Position numbers and translations under genes: made by a program
Assembly (NCBI GenBank): GCA_963749895.1
Contig: CAVVOG010000003.1
Coordinates: forward strand, 682,001-746,000
Reading direction: 5' to 3'
Length of the DNA: 64,000 nt
From: AC-51 sp963749895
GTDB taxonomy: Bacteria > Actinomycetota > UBA4738 > HRBIN12
Shown here: one piece after another, positions 15,117-23,900 of the stretch
Position numbering within the stretch: position 1 is the first letter of the stretch
Layout: each line of letters opens with the position of its first letter
The notes under the pieces: generated by a model
Database searches by the model: none
What the model was told of the DNA's origin: nothing
What the model saw: only the letters and a program-made list of their open reading frames with translations

Positions 15117-16403
15117 GTGAGGGACGAACCCGACGGCCGGGACCAGGCGTTCGTCGAGGCGCCGTTCGTCGCCCAGGGCGACGCCGTCCCGTCGGTTCCC
15201 GCGCTGCTGCCGGGTCCGTTCCGCCGCATCGTCGCGGCCAACCTGTTCGCCTCGCTCGCCTTCTGGTCCTTCTACGGCACGGTCTTCTGGGAGGCGACGA
15301 ACCGCTTCGGCGCGGACCAGGCGGATATGGCCGTCCTGGGTGTCGCGTTGTCGATCCCGTTCATCTTCGGGTCGCTGATCCAGGGGCTCGCCGTCGACCG
15401 CTGGAGCCCGAAGTGGCTCCTGGTGATCGGGTACCTCGTGCTGTTCGCCGCGGTGCCGGTCGCATGGGTGGCGACGTCGCTCCCGTGGCTGTGGGCGTCG
15501 TCGTTCCTGGTCGGCGGCGCCTTCGCCACGATCGAGCCCTCCCGCTCGGCGCTCACCGGGCTGCTCGTCCCCGAGGAGCGGCTCGTCGCGGCGAACGGCG
15601 CGATCGCGACCGCGTTCCAGACCGCGGTGGTCGTGGGATCCCTCGCGGGCGGATGGCTGCTCGACGGCTACGGGGCCGACGTCGCCTACGGCCTCGCCGC
15701 TTCCGCCGCCCTCGTGCCGCTCGTGATCCTCGTCGGGCTGCCCGACGTCCGCCAGCACGGCGAGCGTCCCTCGTTGTCGATGGGGGACCTGCGCGAGGGT
15801 GCGGCCGCGGCGTGGCGTCAGCCGCAACTGCGGATCCTGCTGGTCGTGACCTCGGTCGGCTGGATGCTGATCAACGTCTTCTTCGTGCTCGAGCCGCTGT
15901 TCGTGAAGGACGTGCTCGGTCGCGAGGATGCGGCCCTGCTCTACCTGTGGAGCGCCCACGGCCTCGGAGCCCTCGCCGGCGCGATCTGGGTGACGCGCGC
16001 ACGGCACCGCAGCGGACGCGAGGCGACGCTCGTGTGCGTCGGCGTCGTGATCGTCGGCGCAGGGTTCGTCATGTACACGGGCGTCGCGTCCTATCCGGTG
16101 GCGCTGATGGCCAGCGCGCTGTCGGGGGTCGGGTTCGCGTTGTTCTTCCCGCCGCTGCTCGCTCTGATCCAACGGGTGATCACCGAAGACGAGCGCGGCC
16201 GGGTGACCAGCGTCTTCGTCGCGCTGCAGGAGTCAGCCGGCCTCGCGAGCTCGCTCGCGATCTTCGCGGTCGGCTCTCGGGTCCCCGTGGGGCCGACGCT
16301 CGTCGCCGCCGGGATGCTGACCGGCGTCCTGGGGCTCCTGGGGATCCGCGCGGAGTCGCGTGCGGGACGGGAGGTGGCGACCGATGACCGCTCGGCCGGC
16401 TGA
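15117..16403 (+). CDS. Major facilitator superfamily transporter
   Basis: A 428-residue inner-membrane transporter with about twelve hydrophobic segments in two halves. A charged loop with DRWSPKW between segments 2 and 3 corresponds to the MFS motif A. The N-terminal 35 residues are cytosolic and acidic. The product resembles drug or metabolite efflux proteins of the MFS_3 type, but no specificity motif is visible. It begins at GTG 15117, 22 bp after dnaE2, and its last 20 bp overlap the dinB start, so it belongs to the same transcript. Export of a DNA-damaging compound or stress metabolite would fit that context; this is inference. Confidence 0.85.
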   Translation: MRDEPDGRDQAFVEAPFVAQGDAVPSVPALLPGPFRRIVAANLFASLAFWSFYGTVFWEATNRFGADQADMAVLGVALSIPFIFGSLIQGLAVDRWSPKWLLVIGYLVLFAAVPVAWVATSLPWLWASSFLVGGAFATIEPSRSALTGLLVPEERLVAANGAIATAFQTAVVVGSLAGGWLLDGYGADVAYGLAASAALVPLVILVGLPDVRQHGERPSLSMGDLREGAAAAWRQPQLRILLVVTSVGWMLINVFFVLEPLFVKDVLGREDAALLYLWSAHGLGALAGAIWVTRARHRSGREATLVCVGVVIVGAGFVMYTGVASYPVALMASALSGVGFALFFPPLLALIQRVITEDERGRVTSVFVALQESAGLASSLAIFAVGSRVPVGPTLVAAGMLTGVLGLLGIRAESRAGREVATDDRSAG

Positions 16404-17610
16404 GCCGATCCTCCACGTGGATCTCGACGCGTTCTACGCGGGCGTGGAGGTCCTGAAGGCCCCCTCGCTCCGGGGGAAGCCGGTGATCGTCGGTGGGACC
16501 GGTCCGCGCGGGGTCGTCGCGAGCGCCTCGTACGAGGCCCGTGCCTTCGGCGTGCGCTCGGCGATGCCGGCGGTCAGGGCGCGCCGGCTGTGCCCCGACG
16601 GGGTCTTCCTGCCGTCGGACTTCGAGGCGTACCGGACCCACTCGAACCGCTTCCGCGAGGTCCTGCTGTCCTACACGCCCCTCGTCGAGCCGATCGCGCT
16701 CGACGAGGCTTTCCTCGACGTCGGCGGCGCGGTGCGGCTGTTCGGTGACCCGCCGGAGATCGGCCGACGCATCCGGGCCGACGTCGCCCGGGAGGTCGGC
16801 GTCACGTGCTCGGTGGGGGTCGCGGCGACGAAGTTCGTGGCGAAGCTCGCGTCCGACCACCGCAAGCCGGACCGCCTGCTCCACGTCCGTGCGGAAGAGA
16901 CGCTCGAGTTCCTCGAACCGCTGCCGGTCGGCCGGCTCTGGGGTGTGGGGGAGAAGACGCGCGATCTGTTGGGACGCCTGGCGATCCGGACGGTGGGCGA
17001 TCTGGCGCGCACCCCTGTCCAGGTGCTGGAGCGGCTCCTGGGCGAGGCCGCGGCGCGCCATCTCGTCGCCCTGTCGCACGGCATCGACGACCGCGCCGTC
17101 GTGCCCTACGAGCCGCCGAAGTCGGTCGGACACGAGGAGACCTTCGACCGCGACCTCGACGACGACGACGAGATCGCCCGTGAACTCCTGCACCTGTCCG
17201 GGAAGGTGGCCGCACGGCTCCGCGAGGACGGCTACCGGGCCCGCACCGTGACGCTCAAGGCTCGCCTGGCGAACTTCACGACGCTGACCCGGGCGAAGAC
17301 GCTTCCCGACGCCACCGAAGTGGGTGCCGACCTGTATCACGTCGTCCTGGCCCTCTACCGGGCGCTCCCGGGCGATCGCCGCCGGATCCGGCTGCTGGGC
17401 GTCCAGGCGAGCGGGCTGCTCCCGGCCGGGGCCGAACAGCTGGCGCTGCTCCGGGGCGAGCGCTGGGGTGACATCGAGCGGACCGTGGACCGGATCGAGC
17501 GTCGCTTCGGGGCGGGAGCGGCGTCCCCGGCGTCGCTGCTCGAGCGGGGTCGCCGGGAAGAACGTGATGCTGGGTTCCGTCGTTCGGGTGGGCCTCCCTA
17601 TAATCGGTGA
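16384..17610 (+). CDS. dinB: DNA polymerase IV (Y-family translesion polymerase)
   Basis: A 408-residue cytosolic lesion-bypass polymerase. Catalytic carboxylates are present: HVDLDAFYAGVE near residue 10-20 and ALDEAFLDV near 105. Later regions are the thumb helix-hairpin-helix (LWGVGEKTRDLLGRLAIRTVGDLA) and the little-finger domain (TVTLKARLANFTTLTRAKTL). These catalytic residues argue for an active DinB, not the inactive ImuB type. No clear beta-clamp peptide of the QL-x-LF kind is visible at the C-terminus, which ends in GGPPYNR. It overlaps the MFS gene by 20 bp and belongs to the SOS-box operon with dnaE2. Confidence 0.93.
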   Translation: MTARPAEPILHVDLDAFYAGVEVLKAPSLRGKPVIVGGTGPRGVVASASYEARAFGVRSAMPAVRARRLCPDGVFLPSDFEAYRTHSNRFREVLLSYTPLVEPIALDEAFLDVGGAVRLFGDPPEIGRRIRADVAREVGVTCSVGVAATKFVAKLASDHRKPDRLLHVRAEETLEFLEPLPVGRLWGVGEKTRDLLGRLAIRTVGDLARTPVQVLERLLGEAAARHLVALSHGIDDRAVVPYEPPKSVGHEETFDRDLDDDDEIARELLHLSGKVAARLREDGYRARTVTLKARLANFTTLTRAKTLPDATEVGADLYHVVLALYRALPGDRRRIRLLGVQASGLLPAGAEQLALLRGERWGDIERTVDRIERRFGAGAASPASLLERGRREERDAGFRRSGGPPYNR

Positions 17611-17628
17611 GGGAACCCGTTCGAACGG
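17599..17628 (+). promoter_or_regulatory. Promoter and palindromic operator candidate for the DUF3040 gene
   Basis: A consensus TATAAT (17599-17604) inside the 3' end of dinB is followed by the 12-bp perfect palindrome CCGTTCGAACGG (17617-17628) at the expected transcript start, then a 15-nt gap to the ATG. The -35 region (TTCCGT, 18 bp upstream) is weak. Confidence 0.45.
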
Positions 17629-17643
17629 ATCTGACACGACATC

Positions 17644-17997
17644 ATGCCGCTGAGCGATCACGAACAACGCATCCTCGACGAGATCGAGCGCCGCCTCGCC
17701 GAGGAGGACCCCCGCCTCGTCGAACAGGTCGGGCGGACCGACCTGTACACCCATCTCACGCGACGGATCCGGATCGCGGCCGCGACCTTCGTGCTCGGCC
17801 TGCTGATGGTCCTGTTCTTCGCCGTCTCGGTGTGGATCGCCGCGGTGGGGTTCCTGGTGATGCTCCTGTCGGCGTTCGTGATCTACCGCTCGCTCGGCCA
17901 GCTGGGGCGCGATCAGCTCCGCCAGCTCCAGGACGAGGGCGGGTTCTCGGTGGCGTCGCTGCTCGGACGCCTCGCCGAGCGGTTCCGGGGTCCCTGA
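17644..17997 (+). CDS. DUF3040 family membrane protein
   Basis: A 117-residue actinobacterial protein. It starts with MPLSDHEQRILDEIERRLAEEDPRL, a family hallmark, followed by two hydrophobic segments (about 44-60 and 62-80) and a charged C-terminal tail predicted to be cytosolic. DUF3040 proteins are widespread in actinobacteria, often near mraZ and dinB, but have no known function. It has its own TATAAT promoter with a palindrome, yet lies only 33 bp after dinB and could also be read from the SOS operon. Confidence 0.85.
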   Translation: MPLSDHEQRILDEIERRLAEEDPRLVEQVGRTDLYTHLTRRIRIAAATFVLGLLMVLFFAVSVWIAAVGFLVMLLSAFVIYRSLGQLGRDQLRQLQDEGGFSVASLLGRLAERFRGP

Positions 17998-18199
17998 CCG
18001 ACGCCCCTCGAGCTCGCCGGGCGCTCGGCTCGTAGCCCAACCGGGTGATTCTTCGACCGCCGTACGCTCTGCGCTTGCCACCGTCCCTCGCTGCGTTGTA
18101 CACAGAGGTCCCTTCCCCCGAAGGTGCGCGACCGACACCCCACCGGTCTCGCCCGAGCGGTAGGCAGGATCGAGGAACGAGAGGAAGGCGCGCGTCGGG

Positions 18200-18682
18200 A
18201 TGGAGGGATTCACGGCTCACCAGGCCTGCAAGTTCACGGGGTGCACGCCGCGTCAGCTGCGGTACTGGGACCAGATCGGTCTGGTCACTCCGTCGGTCCA
18301 GAGCACCGGAGGCCGGCCGGGGATCCCGCGTCTCTACGCGTTCCGCGACCTCGTCGCGCTCCGCGTCGTGAAGTCGCTGCTCGACGGCGGGATGTCCCTG
18401 CAGCGGGTGCGGCGCTCGTGGAACTTCCTGAACACGAAGGCAGGCCTCGACCGGCATCTGTCCGAGGTCAAGCTCGTCACCGACGGGCAGAGCATCTTCA
18501 AGATCTGCCGTCGTGACGGCGAGGTGATGGACGCCCTGAAGGACGGACAGATGGCCTTCTTCGTGGCGATCGACGACATCGCCACCTCGGTCTCGACCGA
18601 TGTGCGGTCCTTCCAGGAGGACCGGGACCGGTTCGTACGGGCGCTCCGCGAGGCTGCGGCGCACACCGCGACCGGGACCTGA
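18200..18682 (+). CDS. MerR-family transcriptional regulator
   Basis: A 160-residue DNA-binding protein. The N-terminal winged helix has FTAHQACKFTGCTPRQLRYWDQIGLVTPS (residues about 4-31), the MerR recognition-helix pattern, and a second wing LYAFRDLVALRVVKSLLDGGMSLQRVRRS. The C-terminal half (about 80-160) lacks a cysteine-rich metal loop and instead resembles an uncharacterised ligand or dimerisation domain. The ATG at 18200 has GAGGAAGG about 12 nt upstream, somewhat far. About 200 bp of upstream sequence has no gene. It ends 4 bp from the convergent transglutaminase gene. The target is unknown. Confidence 0.85.
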   Translation: MEGFTAHQACKFTGCTPRQLRYWDQIGLVTPSVQSTGGRPGIPRLYAFRDLVALRVVKSLLDGGMSLQRVRRSWNFLNTKAGLDRHLSEVKLVTDGQSIFKICRRDGEVMDALKDGQMAFFVAIDDIATSVSTDVRSFQEDRDRFVRALREAAAHTATGT

Positions 18683-18686
18683 GCGG

Positions 18687-20906
18687 CTATCGCAGCCGGA
18701 GCCGCCCCGCCAGCCGCCGCGTGAGCGGCGTCGCACTCGTCAGTTCCTGTAGGGCGACCTGGGAGTCCGCGGCCGCGTCGAGGGCGTCCTCCGGGCTCGG
18801 GTCGGTCGGCGCGTAGGCGGCACGGGTCGCGAGCGACGCGAGGCGATCGACCCTGCCGTCGCTCATCCGCCCGTCCGCACCCACGCGGCGGGCATACTCG
18901 CGCGGGGTCTCACCGACCGCCCGGGCGAGGCCGAGCTCCGCCGCCCGGTCGGCGAAGACGTCGTAGCTGGCCAGGATCAGCCTGCGAGGTTCGTCGCCGG
19001 CGCGGCGCAGGAGTCTGCGTCGCCGCCAGGCGCGCCGGCCCGGGACCACCAGGAGCAGCGCCACCGCCACGGCCAGGACCCCGAGGGCGACGACGATGGG
19101 CGCTCGGCTCCGGCGGGGGGCGGTCTGTCCACCGATCGTCTCGCTCGTCACGGGGTCGTCGACCCTGGGGGGGACGGCGTCGACGGGTTCGTCTCCTCGG
19201 CACGCCGGGTTCGCAGGGTTGCGCCGGGTGCACTCGCCTTCTCCCGGCGATGGGTCCACCACCGGAGCGATGTAGCTCCGCATCACAGGGTTGCTGCGTC
19301 CCGGCGTCGGCTCGAAGGGGAGCCACCCGTAGGTGGGGAAGAGCACCTCGACCCATGCGTGCAGGTCGGCGGTGGTCACGCGGCGGACACCGCCCGGCGC
19401 GCTGTCTCCCGAGGTGTACCCGACCGCGACGCGTGCGGGGATGCCCAAAGAGCGGAGCATCACGGCCATCGCGCTGGCGAACTGCTGGCAGAACCCGCGC
19501 CGGGTCACGGTGAGGAACTCCACCAGGGACTCGCTGTCCTCTCGCGGGGACACCTCCAGGTCGTAGGTGAAGGCCGCTGCGTCGGTGAGCCGGTCCTCGA
19601 TCGCCAGCACGCGCTCGAAGTCGTTCGCCGCCCCGTCCGTCCACGACCGAGCGAGTTCTTCGATCCCCGGTGGGACGTCCGCGGGAAGCGCCACGAGCGA
19701 CGGGTACGTCGACGGGTCCGGGAACTCGACGCCATCGAGGTCGGCCGCCGTCGGGGCCGGGTACGTGGACACGACCGTGTACTCATCCCCGGCCTCGAGG
19801 GGCTCGTCGACGCGGAGGGTCTGGGTCCCCGGGGCCCACGACGCAACCCGGTCGAGCTCGATCGACCGGGGATACGTCGCCGAGGGGAGCCACCCGTAGC
19901 CGATGTCGTTCACAATCGTGAAGGTCGTCTCGACGTTGCGATCCGACCCCTCAGTGAGCTCCTGACCCGGGGTGACGACCGTCTCGGGCTCGTCGGCCGG
20001 CGACCACTCGACCCCGTCGAACCGCTCGAGCGCGGTCATCCGCCAGTAGTACGGGGCCGGCGTGCGCACCTCGAAGACGTCGACGGGCTCCCCCTGGGTC
20101 AGCTGCGCGGCGACCGACACGAGCGGGCTCACCCGGATCCGGTCGTCGCGGTTGACGGCCGAGATGTCGATCACGGCCTTGCTGCCGAATCCCGGGATCA
20201 CCAGCGGTCCGAGCGCGGCGGCCACCGTGACGGAGGCCGCGATCCGGCGAGCGTTCCGCCCGGTCGACGGCAGGAACCGGGTCGTGCGGCTCGGACCGGT
20301 CCAGACCGGACCCCACCCCTGCAGCCGACGCATCGCGTCGGCGAACACCACCGCGAGCGCGGCGATCAGGAAGAAGACGCCGAAGATCGGGCGGACGACC
20401 TCGTCGAGCACGCTGTCGGCGAACACGATCAGGGCGAGCGGCGGTATCAGGGCCAGCAGCGGGCTCCCCGCGCGGAAGGCGAGGGCGTGGCAGGAGAAGC
20501 TCGCGGCCCAGACGCCGACGATGCCCGCCATCACGAGAGGATCGATCGGCTCGGTCGGGCTCACCCGGATCCGCGCCTCCTCGCCGACCCGCCCGGCCGC
20601 CTCGGCGACCGCGCGGAACGTCTCGAGCGTCGGAACCCCGTACCACGTGGTCTCGGGGAACACGACCCATGCGATCGTGAGCGCGAGGGCGACGAGGCTG
20701 ACGACGGTCGCGAGCAGCAGGCTCCGCCGTTCGCACGCCCACGCGAGCACGCCGGCCGCCGCGCCGGCGCCGACCATCACGAGGGTCGACGTCCCTCCCT
20801 GATAGATCCGGCCGTACGCCACGCCCACCGCGATCGCCACGGCGAGCACGGCGACGAGCGTCGTCAGGCGTTGGACGCGAGCGGTCGTTCCCGTGGGGTG
20901 TGCCAT
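18687..20906 (-). CDS. Transglutaminase-like membrane protein (TgpA/DUF3488 type)
   Basis: A 739-residue protein. Six or seven hydrophobic segments lie in the first 260 residues (DUF3488-like), followed by a large extracytoplasmic region. The transglutaminase core has the catalytic cysteine in RRGFCQQFASAMAVMLRSLGIPARV and the histidine in TADLHAWVEVLFPTYGW. The third position is PFEPTPG, with Glu where papain-type triads often have Asp. A transmembrane segment near 615-635 and a cytosolic DUF4129-like tail close the protein. The ATG at 20906 lies inside the DUF58 gene (43-bp overlap). The MoxR-DUF58-transglutaminase order is a widespread unit thought to assemble or remodel cell-surface proteins. 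Confidence 0.9.
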   Translation of the reverse strand: MAHPTGTTARVQRLTTLVAVLAVAIAVGVAYGRIYQGGTSTLVMVGAGAAAGVLAWACERRSLLLATVVSLVALALTIAWVVFPETTWYGVPTLETFRAVAEAAGRVGEEARIRVSPTEPIDPLVMAGIVGVWAASFSCHALAFRAGSPLLALIPPLALIVFADSVLDEVVRPIFGVFFLIAALAVVFADAMRRLQGWGPVWTGPSRTTRFLPSTGRNARRIAASVTVAAALGPLVIPGFGSKAVIDISAVNRDDRIRVSPLVSVAAQLTQGEPVDVFEVRTPAPYYWRMTALERFDGVEWSPADEPETVVTPGQELTEGSDRNVETTFTIVNDIGYGWLPSATYPRSIELDRVASWAPGTQTLRVDEPLEAGDEYTVVSTYPAPTAADLDGVEFPDPSTYPSLVALPADVPPGIEELARSWTDGAANDFERVLAIEDRLTDAAAFTYDLEVSPREDSESLVEFLTVTRRGFCQQFASAMAVMLRSLGIPARVAVGYTSGDSAPGGVRRVTTADLHAWVEVLFPTYGWLPFEPTPGRSNPVMRSYIAPVVDPSPGEGECTRRNPANPACRGDEPVDAVPPRVDDPVTSETIGGQTAPRRSRAPIVVALGVLAVAVALLLVVPGRRAWRRRRLLRRAGDEPRRLILASYDVFADRAAELGLARAVGETPREYARRVGADGRMSDGRVDRLASLATRAAYAPTDPSPEDALDAAADSQVALQELTSATPLTRRLAGRLRLR

Positions 20907-22093
20907 CGTTCGACGAGCCTCGTGGAAGGATCGAGGAGCAGGACGTCCCATCCGGATCGCGACAGCGCGAGCACGGCCTGGGTCGAGCGGCCCTCGATCG
21001 CCGTTCGGCGACTGGGCGGGACGGTGGTGGGGTCGGCGGAGCGGACCAGCACGGCCATCTTCGGGCCGTACCCGGTCGCGGCGCGGATCAGGCCCGGCAG
21101 CTCCTGCGGTGCGGGCGGCGGGCCGACGAACACGAGCGAGGCCTCCGGAGACGCCGCGACGCGGAGGTTCACGAGCGCCGGCGCGAGGGATCGGCCCTTC
21201 CCCTCGCCGAGGCGGGCCAGCACGTCGAGGAACCGATCCTCCGACATCGTGGTGGCGATCAGCTCCGGGGTCGCGAAACGCAGGGTGAAGTGCTCGCCGA
21301 GCAGGAGCATCCCGACGCTTCCCGCGCACGAAACCGCTCGCTCGAACGCCGGCGCGTGCGCGGGTCCGAGGCCGGTCTCCCGGTCGTCCAGGAACACGAG
21401 CGCGCTCGCCCGCCGGGACGACTCGTTCTGGCGGATCATCAGTTCACCGGTGCGGGCCACCGACGGCCAGTGGATCCGGCGAAGATCGTCCCCCTCCTGG
21501 TAGGCGCGCATCGTGAAGTACTCCTCGCCCGTGCGCATCAGCTGACGAGCCCGAGCGGCACCCACGCCGTGGCCGGTCACCGCTTCCGGAGGCGTGGTGA
21601 GGTCCTCGATCTCGGGCGTGACGAGCAGTTCGTCACGCCGGTCGACGCGGACCCGTCCACGCGTCAGCCCGAACGGATCGGTGACGTCGACCCACAGCGG
21701 TCCGATCCCGTACCGACCCCGCGTCTGGGGGAGCACCGTGTAGCTGACCTGCTGGCGTGCGCGAGGTGGGACGCCCGTCACCACGAGCCTCGCGGGACGA
21801 CCGAGCGCCGCGGGGAGCCGGTCCTCGAGCAGGAGGAGCGGTGACCTGGCGGTGGCCCCGTTGCGGATCTCGACGTCGACCGTGACCCGCGTGCCCGGCG
21901 CCACGCGGATCTCCGAGAGCCGGCGTCTGATCTCGAGCTTCCGGGGTGTGAACCGCACGAAGGCGGCGGCGAGGAACGGCAACGCGGCGATCCCGATCGC
22001 GACGACCTCGAGTCCGGGAGAGCCGAGGATGCGCGCCGCGACCCACATCGCGAGCCCCGTGAGGGAAACGGTGATCCCCCGGGGCCCCAGCAT
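20864..22093 (-). CDS. DUF58 domain protein
   Basis: A 409-residue membrane-anchored protein. Two N-terminal hydrophobic segments (about 8-25 and 28-45) precede a beta-sandwich region and then the DUF58 block YQEGDDLRRIHWPSVARTGELMIR near residues 198-221. A von Willebrand-A-like fold follows, with FLDDRETG in the position of a degenerate metal site. It starts at ATG 22093, one base overlapping the MoxR stop (TGATG), and runs 43 bp into the transglutaminase gene. DUF58 proteins are partners of MoxR ATPases; the molecular job is not established. Confidence 0.9.
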   Translation of the reverse strand: MLGPRGITVSLTGLAMWVAARILGSPGLEVVAIGIAALPFLAAAFVRFTPRKLEIRRRLSEIRVAPGTRVTVDVEIRNGATARSPLLLLEDRLPAALGRPARLVVTGVPPRARQQVSYTVLPQTRGRYGIGPLWVDVTDPFGLTRGRVRVDRRDELLVTPEIEDLTTPPEAVTGHGVGAARARQLMRTGEEYFTMRAYQEGDDLRRIHWPSVARTGELMIRQNESSRRASALVFLDDRETGLGPAHAPAFERAVSCAGSVGMLLLGEHFTLRFATPELIATTMSEDRFLDVLARLGEGKGRSLAPALVNLRVAASPEASLVFVGPPPAPQELPGLIRAATGYGPKMAVLVRSADPTTVPPSRRTAIEGRSTQAVLALSRSGWDVLLLDPSTRLVERWHTPRERPLASNA

Positions 22094-23067
22094 CAGCCGG
22101 TCTCCGAGACGGCGACCGGCACCTCTTCGAGGAGATCCCGAAGGACCACGGCGGGGGTGCGTCCGGTCATGGCGGCGTCGGCGGTGATGATGATCCGGTG
22201 GGCGAGGGTGGGCACGACGAGGGTCTTCACGTCGTCGGGGATCACGAAGTCACGTTCGTCGGCCGCCGCCAGCGCCCGGGCGGCGCGCAGGAGCATGATC
22301 GAGGCGCGGGGCGACGCCCCGAGGTGGATCGCCGGATCGCGTCGGGTCGCCTCGACCACGTCGACGATGTACCGGCGGATCGCCGGGGCTGCATGGACGT
22401 GGTGCGCCTGGGCGATCAGATCCGCCACGCCGCGTGCGTCGGTCACGGGCTCGATGGCGTCGAGCGGATGGGCGCTCCCGTGGCTCGCGAGGATCTCGGC
22501 CTCGATCTCGGGGGTCGGATACCCGATCGACAGCCGGAGCATGAAGCGGTCCAACTGGGCCTCGGGCAACGGGTACGTCCCCTCGTGCTCCACCGGGTTC
22601 TGCGTGGCGATCACCATGAACGGGGTCCCGAGCGGGTGCGTCTGGGCGTCGATCGTGACCTGACGCTCCTCCATGCACTCCAGCAGCGCCGACTGGGTCT
22701 TCGGAGAGGCCCGGTTGATCTCGTCGCCGAGCACGATGTTCGCGAACACGGCCCCGGGGCGGAACTCGAAGTCGCCGTGCTCCTGGTTGAACACGTTCAC
22801 CCCGGTGATGTCCGTGGGGAGCATGTCCGGGGTGAACTGGATCCGGCGGAACGAGCAGTCGACCGACCGAGCGATCGCCTTCGCCAGCATCGTCTTGCCG
22901 ACGCCCGGCACGTCCTCGATCAGCAGGTGTCCCTCGGCGACCAGCGCGACCAGGGCCAGGCGGATCTCCTGCTGCTTGCCCCGGATCGCCTGTTCGACGT
23001 TGCGCTCGATCGCAGCGAACCGCGATGCGAACGCCTCCCAATCGTGCGACCGCTCTCGCTGTTCCAC
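22093..23067 (-). CDS. MoxR-family AAA ATPase
   Basis: A 324-residue cytosolic AAA+ chaperone-like ATPase. It has Walker A EDVPGVGKTMLAKAIARS, Walker B IVLGDEINRASPKTQSALLECMEE, sensor 1 FMVIATQNPVEHEGTYPLPEAQLDRF and sensor 2 ASPRASIMLLRAARA. The GTG start has AGGAGGG 6 nt upstream. It is the first gene of a three-gene operon with DUF58 and a transglutaminase, and its ATPase activity probably drives folding or maturation of a partner VWA/DUF58 or surface protein. Metal-insertion roles known for other MoxR proteins need partners not seen here. Confidence 0.92.
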   Translation of the reverse strand: MEQRERSHDWEAFASRFAAIERNVEQAIRGKQQEIRLALVALVAEGHLLIEDVPGVGKTMLAKAIARSVDCSFRRIQFTPDMLPTDITGVNVFNQEHGDFEFRPGAVFANIVLGDEINRASPKTQSALLECMEERQVTIDAQTHPLGTPFMVIATQNPVEHEGTYPLPEAQLDRFMLRLSIGYPTPEIEAEILASHGSAHPLDAIEPVTDARGVADLIAQAHHVHAAPAIRRYIVDVVEATRRDPAIHLGASPRASIMLLRAARALAAADERDFVIPDDVKTLVVPTLAHRIIITADAAMTGRTPAVVLRDLLEEVPVAVSETG

Positions 23068-23330
23068 CCGCGCCCTCCTGTGGCGTGACCTCGACCGTCG
23101 GCTCCGGTGTATCGAGCCATCGTAAGGCCGATCGCGGTTCCCGTTCCAGACACCATCTGCGGTGAGTCCGTCGACGAGGAGGGGATCGAGGGCCCGGCCG
23201 GCCGGCGGACGCCCCGCGCGGCCCCTGTTCGCAACTCCAGGCATCCCGTCCGGACCGGACCCTCGGGCCCGAAGATTACACGCTTGTGATCCGTGTGCCA
23301 GGCGGGAACCGTCGATGCGCGACGACCGCG
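23068..23330. other. Intergenic region between the moxR and HNH genes
   Basis: About 260 bp between divergent genes. I see the AGGAGGG ribosome site of moxR near 23075 and a GC-rich GGCCGGCCGGCGG stretch near 23194. There is no convincing gene, repeat or hairpin; the moxR promoter must lie here but no clear -10 stands out. Confidence 0.5.
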
Positions 23331-23343
23331 TAGACTCCCTCCG
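23331..23343 (+). promoter_or_regulatory. Probable leaderless promoter of the HNH gene
   Basis: TAGACT followed by a 7-nt gap and the ATG at 23344; no Shine-Dalgarno sequence. Confidence 0.5.
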
Positions 23344-23826
23344 ATGGGACGTGCGCTCGTCCTGAACGCGACTGATATGCCGCTGGCGGTGGTACCCGCG
23401 CGGCGGGCGGTGGTGCTCGTCCTGAAGGACAAGGCCGAGGTCGTCCTCTCCAACGGGGCGATCTTCCGCGCGGAGCACCTCGCGGTCGAAGCCCCTTCGG
23501 TGGTCCGGCTCCGACGGTTCGTGCACGTCCCGTTCCGGGCTCACGCTCCGCTCACCCGACGCGCGGTGTTCGCCCGCGACGGATGGACGTGTCAGTACTG
23601 CGGTGGGCCTGCCGAGAACCTCGACCACGTGGTCCCGCGTTCCCGAGGCGGCCTGCACGTATGGGAGAACGTGGTGGCGGCCTGTCGCCGCTGCAACGCG
23701 AAGAAGATGGACCGCACGCCCGCAGAGGCCGGCTACCACCTGCAGCGACAGCCCTTCGCGCCATCAGACGGGTTCCGGCTCACGCTGGGTCGGCTCGAGC
23801 CGGGCTGGGAATCGTACCTGGGCTGA
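23344..23826 (+). CDS. HNH endonuclease-family protein
   Basis: A 160-residue cytosolic protein. An N-terminal region (about 1-70) with NATDMPLAVVPARRAVVLVLKDKAEVV precedes the HNH module CQYCGGPAENLDHVVPRSRGGLHVWENVVAACRRCNAKK. That module has two CxxC zinc knuckles and the DH and N of the beta-beta-alpha metal active site. This single-domain form is common next to mraZ or elsewhere in actinobacterial cores and is unlikely to be a mobile homing enzyme. Its biological role is not known. The ATG has a TAGACT 7 nt upstream, and a hairpin follows at 23901. Confidence 0.88.
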   Translation: MGRALVLNATDMPLAVVPARRAVVLVLKDKAEVVLSNGAIFRAEHLAVEAPSVVRLRRFVHVPFRAHAPLTRRAVFARDGWTCQYCGGPAENLDHVVPRSRGGLHVWENVVAACRRCNAKKMDRTPAEAGYHLQRQPFAPSDGFRLTLGRLEPGWESYLG

Positions 23827-23900
23827 GCCGCCCCAGGCGCCGACTCGACCACCGAAGGCCTCCCCCCGATCCATCACCGCACGTCCCGTCAGGACCCTCT

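Noticed and set aside
17617..17628. CCGTTCGAACGG as an SOS box
   Set aside because: The order is GTTC then GAAC with no spacer, the reverse of the GAAC-N4-GTTC operator.
23344..23826. HNH gene as a homing endonuclease or mobile element remnant
   Set aside because: There is no intron, intein or repeat around it; the composition matches its neighbours and the domain form is a common stand-alone actinobacterial protein.
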